DNA of 64,000 nt from JAPPLB01 sp965208945. GTDB taxonomy: Bacteria; Acidobacteriota; Terriglobia; Bryobacterales; UBA6623. A program made the translations under genes and the position numbers. The stretch spans positions 2,914,001-2,978,000 of the forward strand of contig OZ242366.1 of NCBI GenBank assembly GCA_965208945.1, in the 5' to 3' direction. Below, in pieces: positions 41,348-49,278 of this stretch (the stretch's first letter is position 1; every line of letters begins with the position of its first letter). The notes below the pieces were generated by a model. That model was not told the origin of the DNA, did no database searches, and saw only the letters and a list, made by a program, of their open reading frames with translations.

Positions 41348-42300
41348 TGGAAGCCTTCGAATATGCAGCTCCCAACTCCGTCAAAGAGGCGGTCGGTCTG
41401 CTTTCCTCGAATTGGGGGGAGGCGGATGTCCTCGCGGGCGGCACCGACTTGCTCAGTCTGTTGAAAGAGGGTGTCCACACGCCGAAGCGCGTCGTGAGCC
41501 TCAAGAACGTCTCCGGACTGAGAGGTGTGAGTGCTTCGCGGATCGGCGCGACCGCTACCATCGCCGAATTGCTGGGTAGCAGCAGTGTGCCCGCGGCGGT
41601 TCGTCAAGCTGCGGAGGGTATTACGAGTCCGCAGATGCGAGCGATGGGCACTGTCGGCGGCGAACTGCTGCAGCGGCCCCGCTGCTGGTATTTCCGCAAC
41701 GGTTACGGCTTGCTGGGCAAAGACGCCAAGGGCAAGTCCCTGGCGCCGAACGGCGAGAACCAGTACCATGCCATCCTCGGTAACAAGGGACCGGCGTACT
41801 TCGTCAGCGCGTCGAGCCTGGCCCCGGCGCTGATTGCCCTCGAAGCGACGGTGACGGTAACGGGTCCGGACGGCGAAGACGAAATGCCGCTCGAGAAGCT
41901 GTTCCAGACGCCGTCGAGCGACAGCCAGAGGGAAAACACCTTGCAGCCGAATCAGGTGCTCACCGGCATCAATCTTCCCGGAGGCGGAGCGAGGAGCGCG
42001 ACCTATGAAGTGCGTCAGCGGCAGTTGATGGACTGGCCGTTGGCGTCTGCTTCGGTTGCTCTGAAGATGAGCGGCGATACGGTCGAAAGCGCCCGCGTCG
42101 TATTGGGTCATGTGGCCCCGACTCCCTGGCGGTCGTCCGATGCCGAGAACGCCCTGGCGGGCAAGGCGGTTTCGGAAGACACGGCGATGGCGGCGGCCAA
42201 AGCGGCGCTCTCCGCGGCAACCCCGCTGAGTCGCAACAAGCACAAGGTGCAGTTGGCGCGAGTCGCCGTCAAGCGCGCGATCCTGCAAGCCGCCGGTTAA
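41347..42300 (+). CDS. FAD-binding subunit of a molybdenum hydroxylase (PaoB-like)
   Basis: Medium subunit, 317 residues, ATG overlapping the previous stop (TAATG). FAD contacts are seen in ADVLAGGTDLLSLLKEG (about 28-44) and in MGTVGGELLQRPRCWYFR (about 101-118); a CO-dehydrogenase flavoprotein C-terminal domain follows (about 200-310). Size and sequence are close to PaoB, which as I recall holds an extra [4Fe-4S] cluster in the loop after this RCxYFR motif. Here that loop keeps only the first cysteine (CWYFRNGYGLLGKDAKGK), so the cluster is probably missing. It completes the electron path from Mo through 2Fe-2S to FAD; the electron acceptor is unknown. Confidence 0.92.
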   Translation: MEAFEYAAPNSVKEAVGLLSSNWGEADVLAGGTDLLSLLKEGVHTPKRVVSLKNVSGLRGVSASRIGATATIAELLGSSSVPAAVRQAAEGITSPQMRAMGTVGGELLQRPRCWYFRNGYGLLGKDAKGKSLAPNGENQYHAILGNKGPAYFVSASSLAPALIALEATVTVTGPDGEDEMPLEKLFQTPSSDSQRENTLQPNQVLTGINLPGGGARSATYEVRQRQLMDWPLASASVALKMSGDTVESARVVLGHVAPTPWRSSDAENALAGKAVSEDTAMAAAKAALSAATPLSRNKHKVQLARVAVKRAILQAAG

Positions 42301-42375
42301 CGAAGAGGTATGGCCAGGAGCGTGGTTTGATCTGCGCCCCTTTCACTCATGCAGGTAGCACCGCCATTCAAGGTG

Positions 42376-42564
42376 ATGGGCGCCCGTTGCGATTCTCTGC
42401 GGTGGAAGGGAATGTTCATCGCCACCGAGGAAGAGAAGAACCCCGAGGATGCGGACGGCAGCAACTTCTGGTGCGTCTACACCCAGAATTGCGTCGGTCC
42501 GGACGGCGGAGCCGTGAGCTTGCAGACCTGTACGGCGTCACGATCCTGCTACGACCCTTTGTAA
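42376..42564 (+). CDS. Small cysteine-containing hypothetical protein
   Basis: 62 codons from ATG 42376 (an ATG at 42349 would add nine residues). AAGGTG lies immediately upstream, closer than ideal. The sequence has four cysteines in a spaced pattern (ARCDSLRWKGMF, NFWCVYTQNCVGPDG, LQTCTASRSC) and no signal peptide or TM. The composition looks protein-like (aromatic and charged positions, WC and CY motifs). I do not recognise a family with certainty. It sits between the Mo-hydroxylase operon and a promoter for the next gene. Confidence 0.5.
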   Translation: MGARCDSLRWKGMFIATEEEKNPEDADGSNFWCVYTQNCVGPDGGAVSLQTCTASRSCYDPL

Positions 42565-42567
42565 ATG

Positions 42568-42595
42568 TTTACCGCAATCCCGCGGCGCCTATAGT
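42568..42595 (+). promoter_or_regulatory. Likely sigma-70-type promoter
   Basis: TTTACC (42568-42573), 16 bp, TATAGT (42590-42595), 60 bp before the ATG of the DUF1326 gene. The -10 is the same hexamer as upstream of the Mo-hydroxylase genes. Confidence 0.55.
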
Positions 42596-42654
42596 AAACT
42601 GATGATCGAATCTTGAATCAGCTAGTACGGACGAGGTTCATAAGGAGGACCACC

Positions 42655-43341
42655 ATGAAAGGCTTTCGTTTTGCGAGCTTGATTGTTCTGTCGTTGATCG
42701 TAGCGGCAGCGGCCGGCGCGGCCGACATTCGGGGCACTTATGTGGAAGCCCGGAACGCGGAAGTATACACGTCGCACTGCTTCGCCAACTCCGAGTTGGG
42801 ACTCGTCGGCGAGTTGGCGGTGATGACTTGGCGGATCGACGAAGGAAGCTGGCACAACGTCGCTCTCGACGGGCTTGGCGTGGCGGCCGTCGTCAAGGCG
42901 AGCGGGACGCTGGGTGATCCCTTCAACAACCCGTATCCGGCCAAGGCCGTGTTGATTTTCGACGAGCAGGCCTCCGACGCGCAGCGCTCGGCTCTGGAGA
43001 GCTTTGCCAGGGCGATGAGCGGTGATCTGGTCGAGACGGTGACAAACCGCATGGAGGCGCCGATCTCGATGAGCTTCGAAGGCGGCATGCATGCCAGGCG
43101 GGCCACCGTGGAAGTCGGTGACCTGATCAAGGTCCGGACGCGCCCGATCCGCGAGAGCGATTCGCTCTGCCACCTCGACGACCTCTATTTCACGCCGCTC
43201 GTCAGCCTCGACCATGCGATGCCCGCCTTCGGCATTCAGACGCGCTTCGACGGCGAAGGGCTCGGTGTTCGCTTTGACGAACGGAACCGCAGCAACGCTT
43301 ACATCGGCACGTTCGAGATGAGCGAGACTGTCAGCGACTGA
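42655..43341 (+). CDS. Exported DUF1326-domain protein
   Basis: 228 residues from ATG 42655, preceded by a perfect AAGGAGG. Signal peptide FRFASLIVLSLIVAAAAGAA, then a DUF1326-type domain: ADIRGTYVEARNAEVYTSHC, LAVMTWRIDEGSWHNVALDGL, VVKASGTLGD, VLIFDEQASDAQRSALESFA, and a C-terminal IGTFEMSE. Members are widespread in Acidobacteriota and Planctomycetota and have no defined biochemical role. An intrinsic terminator follows, so it appears to be a monocistronic unit with its own promoter. Confidence 0.85.
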   Translation: MKGFRFASLIVLSLIVAAAAGAADIRGTYVEARNAEVYTSHCFANSELGLVGELAVMTWRIDEGSWHNVALDGLGVAAVVKASGTLGDPFNNPYPAKAVLIFDEQASDAQRSALESFARAMSGDLVETVTNRMEAPISMSFEGGMHARRATVEVGDLIKVRTRPIRESDSLCHLDDLYFTPLVSLDHAMPAFGIQTRFDGEGLGVRFDERNRSNAYIGTFEMSETVSD

Positions 43342-43385
43342 ACACCATCGAACAAACCGCAAGAAGAGTTCTGTTTCTGTGACGA

Positions 43386-43416
43386 GGGGGCCGCTGTGCG
43401 GCTCCCTGTTGCTTTT
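43386..43416 (+). terminator. Intrinsic terminator after the DUF1326 gene
   Basis: A 9-bp stem (GGGGGCCGC / GCGGCTCCC with one G-T pair), loop TGT, followed by TGTTGCTTTT. It lies 45 bp after the stop codon. Confidence 0.65.
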
Positions 43417-43492
43417 GAGGCTTCACGCTCGGTTACGCTCGAAGGTAACTTGTGTAATGTTGCGCACTTAGGTTGAGAGAGGAGATTTTCAC

Positions 43493-44140
43493 ATGAGAAC
43501 GAACGTCCTGCGGCCCATTTATATCGGCTTGGCCCTTCTGGTCGCCCTTCCGGCGCTGGCGGCGGACTTTTCCGTCGAGCCGGTGGGCGCGCCTCCGGCA
43601 GACGGGGTGCCGGAGGCCGTCACGACCATGCTGCATGGCGAAGGCGTGCGCGTGAAGGGCCCTGACGGGAAGATCGTCGCCGAATTCTGGGGCCGGAAAT
43701 CGGCGTTCGAAGGCGATCCAGCCTCGGGTTTCGGCATTCGGTTTACTATGATCCCGGAAGGCGCTCTCGTGGGACTCGTTCAATTCCCCGATAAAGGCTC
43801 CGACTATCGCGAGCAGCACATTCCCCCCGGTATCTATACCCTGCGTTACGGGCTGCACCCCGAAGACGGCGACCACATGGGCGCCGCGCCCAGCAGGGAT
43901 TTCGTCCTGTTGACCCCGGCGGCAGCCGATACCGAGGCGAGCAGGAACTACGGGTTCGACGACTTGGTCGAGTTGAGCTACAAGGTCGGAAATTCGCACC
44001 CGACCGTTGCCCGGGCCGAGATGGCTGATGGCGACGGCAGCCCGAATATCTGGCAGAACGACCTGGAGCATTGGGTGGTCGACCTGAAGATGGTGGGAGA
44101 GCCGATCGGCATCGTCGTGTATGGTCACGCAGACGAGTAG
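43493..44140 (+). CDS. Secreted protein of unknown function
   Basis: 215 residues with GAGAGGAGA upstream of ATG 43493 and a clean signal peptide (IYIGLALLVALPALAA). The mature part is beta-rich, with a distinctive central motif PPGIYTLRYGLHPEDGDHMG and SRDFVLLTPAA, suggestive of a small beta-sandwich that might bind a ligand or metal. I recall similar uncharacterised exported proteins in Acidobacteriota and Planctomycetota but cannot assign a function. It lies between the DUF1326 gene and the di-heme peroxidase; the 135-bp gap to the latter holds a TTGACA at 44191. Confidence 0.8.
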   Translation: MRTNVLRPIYIGLALLVALPALAADFSVEPVGAPPADGVPEAVTTMLHGEGVRVKGPDGKIVAEFWGRKSAFEGDPASGFGIRFTMIPEGALVGLVQFPDKGSDYREQHIPPGIYTLRYGLHPEDGDHMGAAPSRDFVLLTPAAADTEASRNYGFDDLVELSYKVGNSHPTVARAEMADGDGSPNIWQNDLEHWVVDLKMVGEPIGIVVYGHADE

Positions 44141-44275
44141 AACCTTCGCCCCACGGAAAGCCGTTGTCTTGCTGTTCAACTCTCGTTAAGTTGACAAAGC
44201 AGGCGGGCAGCCACGATTCTGAGAAGGTAGCACTTGTAGGAGCCGCTCCTTTGCGGTTTTCGCCCGGGGATTGAA

Positions 44276-45358
44276 ATGTCAAGGAATCGTTTTTGGATAG
44301 CTGTTTTTGCGCTCTTTGCGGTCTGCTCGACCGTTCTGATTTCATGCGGTGTAGAACCGGAGGCTCCGATCTCATCGATGCCGGTTGGCGAAACGATAAC
44401 CATCGCGGTTCCTCTGGGACTGCCGCCGGTTCCAGTGCCTGCTGACAACCCGCCGACCGCTGAGACCATCGCGCTGGGGCGTAGACTTTATTATGAGAAG
44501 CGCTTTTCCGCCGACGGCTCGATCTCGTGCGCATCCTGCCATCGGCACGATGCCGGATTCGCTGATCCGGATCGGTTTTCGAGCGGCGTGGGCGGCAAGA
44601 AGGGCGGACGGCAGGCGCCGACGGTAATCAACACGGCGTACTTCACGACACAGTTCTGGGACGGCCGAGCGCCGAGTCTCGAGAAGCAGGCCGAGGGGCC
44701 TGTCCAGAACCCGATTGAGATGGCCAACACGCTCGAGGCCGTAGAGGAAGAGTGCTCTGAGGACCCCAGCTATGTAGAGGCTTTCGAAAAGGCCTTCGGA
44801 TCCGGTGACGTCACCTACGAGCGCATCGGGAAAGCCATCGCCAGCTTCGAGCGCACCGTCTTGAGCGGCAACTCACCGTTTGACCGTTACCTGTACGGCG
44901 GTGATGAGGATGCTCTCAGTGAGTCGGCCAAGCGGGGGTTGGAGGTGTTTCGCGATCCAGCGAAGGGCAATTGCGAAGTCTGCCATGCGATGGAAGAGGA
45001 GTATGCGCTCTTCACCGACGACAAGTTCCATAATCTGGGCGTCGGAGCCAACCTGGACGGGACGTTGCAGGACATTGGCCGCTTCAAAGTGACGGAAAAC
45101 GAAGCCGATCGTGGCGCTTTCAAGACGCCCGGCCTGCGGAATATCACCGAGACCGCGCCCTACATGCATGACGGCAGCTTGAAGACGCTGAAGCAAGTGA
45201 TCGACTTCTACATCGGTGCCGGCAACTCGAATGAATGGCTCGACAAGGATCTCAAGGAACTCGACCACCTCACTGGACAGGAACGCGTGGACCTGGAAGA
45301 GTTCTTGAAGTCGCTCACAGCCGAGATGCCGGCGGACACGGGACCTCCCACGGACTAA
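44276..45358 (+). CDS. Di-heme cytochrome c peroxidase (CcpA/MauG family)
   Basis: Periplasmic di-heme enzyme, 360 residues. The N-terminal segment ends in a lipoprotein-like STVLISCG, so it is probably membrane-tethered. Two heme c sites: Cys85-Cys88-His89 (CASCH) and Cys233-Cys236-His237 (CEVCH). Typical family blocks follow each (TVINTAYFTTQFWDGR; FKTPGLRNITETAPYMHDGSLKTLKQVIDFY). The family reduces hydrogen peroxide or performs protein-based oxidations as in MauG. The C-terminal APYMHDG-type Met could be the distal ligand. It may protect against peroxide from the neighbouring Mo-hydroxylase; this is inference. Its stop overlaps that of the convergent amidohydrolase by 4 bp. Confidence 0.93.
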   Translation: MSRNRFWIAVFALFAVCSTVLISCGVEPEAPISSMPVGETITIAVPLGLPPVPVPADNPPTAETIALGRRLYYEKRFSADGSISCASCHRHDAGFADPDRFSSGVGGKKGGRQAPTVINTAYFTTQFWDGRAPSLEKQAEGPVQNPIEMANTLEAVEEECSEDPSYVEAFEKAFGSGDVTYERIGKAIASFERTVLSGNSPFDRYLYGGDEDALSESAKRGLEVFRDPAKGNCEVCHAMEEEYALFTDDKFHNLGVGANLDGTLQDIGRFKVTENEADRGAFKTPGLRNITETAPYMHDGSLKTLKQVIDFYIGAGNSNEWLDKDLKELDHLTGQERVDLEEFLKSLTAEMPADTGPPTD

Positions 45359-46638
45359 CGCCAGGGATCAACCCGGTTTTTTTCATCAGCGTAAAAGGTT
45401 TCCCAATCTTCGCCGGCGCGGCCGTTCAGGTCCCACTCCACATGGCCGCCCTTGATCGTCAACTCGGCGGTCAGGAGCCTGTTTCCTTTGAGGGTGATGC
45501 GCCGGACGTCGAGAAAACCGAAATCCCCCTCGTCGAGCCGCAGCACGGTCACGTCGGCGATGGCGCCTTCGCTGAGGTGGCCGAGTTCGGTGCGCTTGAT
45601 GACCTCGGCCGGTTTCCAGGTCGACATGCGGACGACCTCCTCGAGCGATGAGCCCAGATTGAGGATCTTCGACATGACGTTGGTCATGTCCTTCATGCCG
45701 GCATTCATGCTGCCGATGTGGAGATCGGTCGAGATGATGTCGGGCGGGAAGCCCTGCTCGTAAGCGGGAACCGCCACGCGCCAGGTGAAGCTGCCGCCTC
45801 CGTGGCCGATGTCGAATATGATGCCGCGCTCGCGGCCCTGGAACATCGACGGATTGATCTTCCCCTCATCGGTCAACTCAACACGCAAGCCCGAGTACAT
45901 GTGGGTGTAGATGTCGCCGGGGCGGAGCTTTTCGAGGTAGAGTTCCCCGATCGGACGCTCCTTGGGATGGTTGGCGCCGAAGTCGACCATGACCGGAATA
46001 TCCGCGAGGCCGGCAGCCTCGACGGCTCGCTCGACGGAAACCCATTCGGGCCCTGAATAGTGCGCGGTCTTGACGCCTACGATGATGTCGGGGTATTTCT
46101 TGGCCATCGCGGCGATTTTTTCGGGCTCCATGTCTTCGGGGTTGTCCTCGCCGTCGGGTCCCATACCGCCCCCGGCGACGTTCAGCATGACCAGCACGCG
46201 CGTCCTGGAGCGGTCGATGACGCGGTCCTTGAAGTCCTCGAAGTTGCGATGCCCGGAGCTGCCGACATCGACGAGCGTCGTGCAGCCGGATCGAAAGCTG
46301 AAGTGATCGGGGTAGACACTGCTGTCTCCGGTAAGCACGCGGGGGATTCCGGTTCCGGCGTAGACGTGGGCGTGCAGATCGATCAGGCCGGGTGTGACGT
46401 AGAGGCCGCTGACATCGACGACCTTTCCGGCGCGGTCCTCGGGCAGGCTTTCGCGGACGGCGACGATCTTTCCCTCATCAATCGCGACATCCATCGGGGC
46501 GCTGATCTCGTTCTTGGGATCGATGACGTGCCCTCCCTTGAGAAGCATGCCGTACGACGCGGGGAGAGCCTCGCCGCATCCGTAGCCGGCTAGCAGTGCG
46601 ACAACAGTAAGGAGGCAGACGCAGGCTTGTTTCTTCAT
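45355..46638 (-). CDS. Secreted amidohydrolase, cog3964-type (array copy 1)
   Basis: 427 residues; last gene of a five-member tandem array read from about 51.8 kb leftwards. Signal-like N-terminus (ACVCLLTVVALLAGYGCG, perhaps a lipoprotein). Amidohydrolase-superfamily metal site: LIDLHAHVY (HxH), a lysine in VGVKTAHYSG (candidate carbamylated bridging ligand), IYTHMYSG, DIGHGGGSF and the late Asp in STDLHIG. The family contains misannotated dihydroorotases that act on N-acetyl or acetylated alpha-hydroxy acids, so deacetylation is plausible. It differs from the others by DEGKINPSMFQGRERG replacing the RPYLxEARKRG stretch, shared partly with copy 4. The TAG stop overlaps the peroxidase stop. 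Confidence 0.9.
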   Translation of the reverse strand: MKKQACVCLLTVVALLAGYGCGEALPASYGMLLKGGHVIDPKNEISAPMDVAIDEGKIVAVRESLPEDRAGKVVDVSGLYVTPGLIDLHAHVYAGTGIPRVLTGDSSVYPDHFSFRSGCTTLVDVGSSGHRNFEDFKDRVIDRSRTRVLVMLNVAGGGMGPDGEDNPEDMEPEKIAAMAKKYPDIIVGVKTAHYSGPEWVSVERAVEAAGLADIPVMVDFGANHPKERPIGELYLEKLRPGDIYTHMYSGLRVELTDEGKINPSMFQGRERGIIFDIGHGGGSFTWRVAVPAYEQGFPPDIISTDLHIGSMNAGMKDMTNVMSKILNLGSSLEEVVRMSTWKPAEVIKRTELGHLSEGAIADVTVLRLDEGDFGFLDVRRITLKGNRLLTAELTIKGGHVEWDLNGRAGEDWETFYADEKNRVDPWR

Positions 46639-46684
46639 GGGCTCGAATATCCTTCCGTAATACGTTGCGGTGGATCGGGTATGG

Positions 46685-47926
46685 CTACATCAAGCCGTAA
46701 GCCTCGCGGTAGTCGGTGGCGGTACGGCCGTTGAGGTCCCAGGCTACTTGGCCGTCGCGGATCGTCATTTCGCAGACCAGCAGCTTCGTGGCCATGAGAC
46801 GGGCTCTCTGGGCGTCGACGAGGCCGAAACGGCCGTGGTCAAGCCGCAGGACGGCGATATCGGCGACGGCTCCTTCGCCGAGGTGGCCGAGATCGCGGCG
46901 TTTCATCTGTTGCGCCGGGTTCCAGGTGGACATCTTGATCACGTCGTAAAGCGGCACTCCCTGGCTGAGGATCTTCGACATGACATTGGTCATGTCCTTC
47001 ATGCCGGCGTTCATGCTTCCGATGTGCAGGTCCGTCGAGATCGAGTCGGGCCAAAAGCCTTGACGGATCGCGGGGACGGCGTTTTTCCATGAGAAGCTGC
47101 CGCCGCCATGGCCCACATCGAACTTCACGCCGCGCTTACGGGCCTGCGCGAGGTAAGGGAGCAGCTTGTGCTTGTCGTCCACGTAGGGCACTTGTCGTTT
47201 GTACCCATGGGTGTAGATGTCACCGGGCCGCAGATGGTCGAGAACGAGTTCCTGGAAGGGCCGGGCTTCATGAAACGTTCCGAAGTCGATCATGACGGGC
47301 AGGTCGGTCAGTTTGCCGGCCTCGACGGCTTTGTCGACGGAGGTCCACTCGGGCCCGTGGAAGTGCGCCGACTTGATGCCCACGATGGTGTCGGGGTATT
47401 CCTTGGCTCGTTTCGCGGTGGCTTCGGGGTCCATGTCAGACGTATCCTGCTCGATATCGTTGCGGCCGGCCATGCCCTTACCCACGATGTTGAGCAGGGC
47501 GAGAACACGGGTCTTCGAGATATCGATGACGCGGTCCTTGAATTCGGGGAAGTTGGTCCAACCCGAACTGCCCGCATCAACGACCGTGGTCACGCCGCTG
47601 CGGAAGGTAAAACCGTCGGGGTAGACGCTGCGGTCTCCGGTGTAGGAATTCTTGTTCCCCGTACCGGTATAGACGTGAACGTGGATGTCAACGAGCCCCG
47701 GCGTCACGTAGAAGCCGGAGACGTCGACTGTCTTCTTGGCGTCCGTGGGGGGGATGCTTTCGGCGACGCGGGCAATCTTGTTGCCCGAGACGGCGACATC
47801 CATCGGGGCGTTGACGCCGTTGCGAGGGTCGATGACGTTGCCGCCCTTCAGCAACAGGTCGTATGTCTGGGACATCAGAGAACACGGGATCAGCAGGAGT
47901 CCGATCAAGAGCGCGGAAAGTTTCAT
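46685..47926 (-). CDS. Secreted amidohydrolase, cog3964-type (array copy 2)
   Basis: 413 residues from ATG 47926 with AAAGGATG upstream; signal peptide LSALLIGLLLIPCSLMSQ. Same metal ligands in order: LVDIHVHVY, VGIKSAHFHG, IYTHGYKR, DVGHGGGSF, STDLHIG. Distinct surface loops (GYKRQVPYVDDKHKLLPYLAQARKRG region) suggest a different substrate from its neighbours. It is separated by 46 bp from copy 1 and 59 bp from copy 3, all on one strand, so co-transcription is likely. Confidence 0.9.
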   Translation of the reverse strand: MKLSALLIGLLLIPCSLMSQTYDLLLKGGNVIDPRNGVNAPMDVAVSGNKIARVAESIPPTDAKKTVDVSGFYVTPGLVDIHVHVYTGTGNKNSYTGDRSVYPDGFTFRSGVTTVVDAGSSGWTNFPEFKDRVIDISKTRVLALLNIVGKGMAGRNDIEQDTSDMDPEATAKRAKEYPDTIVGIKSAHFHGPEWTSVDKAVEAGKLTDLPVMIDFGTFHEARPFQELVLDHLRPGDIYTHGYKRQVPYVDDKHKLLPYLAQARKRGVKFDVGHGGGSFSWKNAVPAIRQGFWPDSISTDLHIGSMNAGMKDMTNVMSKILSQGVPLYDVIKMSTWNPAQQMKRRDLGHLGEGAVADIAVLRLDHGRFGLVDAQRARLMATKLLVCEMTIRDGQVAWDLNGRTATDYREAYGLM

Positions 47927-47985
47927 GCGTGCATCCTTTCTGTCTATCAGTGCCTATCTTCGGCGTGTCGCCGGCACATTGACGG

Positions 47986-49251
47986 TCATGGACGGCGGCC
48001 TCGCCTGCGTTGCCTGCTTCGGTAGAAGTCCGTCCAGTCCAGGCTGGCGCGAGCATTGACGTCCCAGGCGATGCGGCCACCGTAGATGGTCATTTCGGCG
48101 GCGATTTTCTTGTCGCCCTCCAAGCGGCCGTTGCGCACGTCGAGAAAACCAAACTCGCCGCGGCCGACGCGCAGTACGGCAACGTCGGCAGGAGCGCCAA
48201 CGCTGAGGTGTCCGAATTCGAGCCGCTTGATCTGTTGCGCGGGATTCCAGGTCGACATCTTGACTACGTCATAAAGCGAGATACCCCGGTTGAGGATCTT
48301 CGACATCACGTTGGTCATGTCTTTCATGCCGCGATTCATGCTGCCGATGTGGAGGTCGGTCGAGATCGAGTCGGGAACCCAGCCCTGATCGATGGCCGGA
48401 ACGGCCTGCCTCCAGAGAAAGCTGCCGCCGCCATGGCCCACGTCGAACTTGACGCCGCGCTTGCGGGCCTCGTGAAGATAGGGGCGCAGCTTGCCGTTCG
48501 CGTCTAGCATGGGAACGCGGCCCAGATACATGTGGGTATACATGTCACCGGGGCGAAGGCGCTTGGTGACGAGTTCCTCGAAGGGCCGCTCGTCGGTGAA
48601 TGAGCCGAAGTCGACCATGACGGGAATGTTCGCCAACCTGCCGGCTTCGACGGCGCGGTCGACGGCGATCCAATCCGGCGCACTGTAATGGGCGGTTTTT
48701 ATCCCGACGATCGTATCGGGATATTTACTGGCCATCTCGGCGGTCGCTTTGGCGTCCATGTCGTCGGTGTTCTGCTCGATCTCACCGCCCCCCATACCTT
48801 TGCCGACGATATTCAGCATGGCGAGAATTCGCGTCCGCTGGCGGTCGATGATTCGGTCTTTGAAATCTTCGAAATTGCGCCATCCTGCGCTGCCCACGTC
48901 GACGACCGTCGTCACACCGCTGCGGAAGCAGTGGCCGTCGGGGTAAACACTGTTGTCTCCTGAATAGGCGCCGCGCATCCCGGTGCCGGCGTAGACGTGG
49001 ACATGGATGTCGACCAGGCCCGGCGTCACGTAGAAGCCGGAGACATCGATGCTCCGGCGGGCTTCGACGGGATCCATCGCAGGAGCAACCCGTGCGATTT
49101 TTCCGTTTTTCACGGCGACGTCCATCGTCGTGTTCAGGTTGTTCTTTGGATCGATAACGTGGCCGCCTTTGAGGAGCAGATCGTAAGGGGCTTCGGCTTG
49201 GAGGGAGCCGGCGGCGAGCATAAGCGCGATGATAAAGTGGATGGTTTTCAT
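47986..49251 (-). CDS. Secreted amidohydrolase, cog3964-type (array copy 3)
   Basis: 421 residues from ATG 49251 (GGGAG upstream); signal peptide IHFIIALMLAAGSLQA. Metal site: LVDIHVHVYAGTG, VGIKTAHYSA, MYTHMYLG, DVGHGGGSF, STDLHIG. By eye it is closest to copy 5 (shared MYTHxYLGRVPxLD and GKGMGG/GRGMGGDP-EQN loops), suggesting copies 3 and 5 are the most recent duplicates. It ends in a basic tail (SRQRRRGRRP). Confidence 0.9.
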   Translation of the reverse strand: MKTIHFIIALMLAAGSLQAEAPYDLLLKGGHVIDPKNNLNTTMDVAVKNGKIARVAPAMDPVEARRSIDVSGFYVTPGLVDIHVHVYAGTGMRGAYSGDNSVYPDGHCFRSGVTTVVDVGSAGWRNFEDFKDRIIDRQRTRILAMLNIVGKGMGGGEIEQNTDDMDAKATAEMASKYPDTIVGIKTAHYSAPDWIAVDRAVEAGRLANIPVMVDFGSFTDERPFEELVTKRLRPGDMYTHMYLGRVPMLDANGKLRPYLHEARKRGVKFDVGHGGGSFLWRQAVPAIDQGWVPDSISTDLHIGSMNRGMKDMTNVMSKILNRGISLYDVVKMSTWNPAQQIKRLEFGHLSVGAPADVAVLRVGRGEFGFLDVRNGRLEGDKKIAAEMTIYGGRIAWDVNARASLDWTDFYRSRQRRRGRRP

Positions 49252-49278
49252 GGTGATATCTCCCGCTTGTCGTCTACC

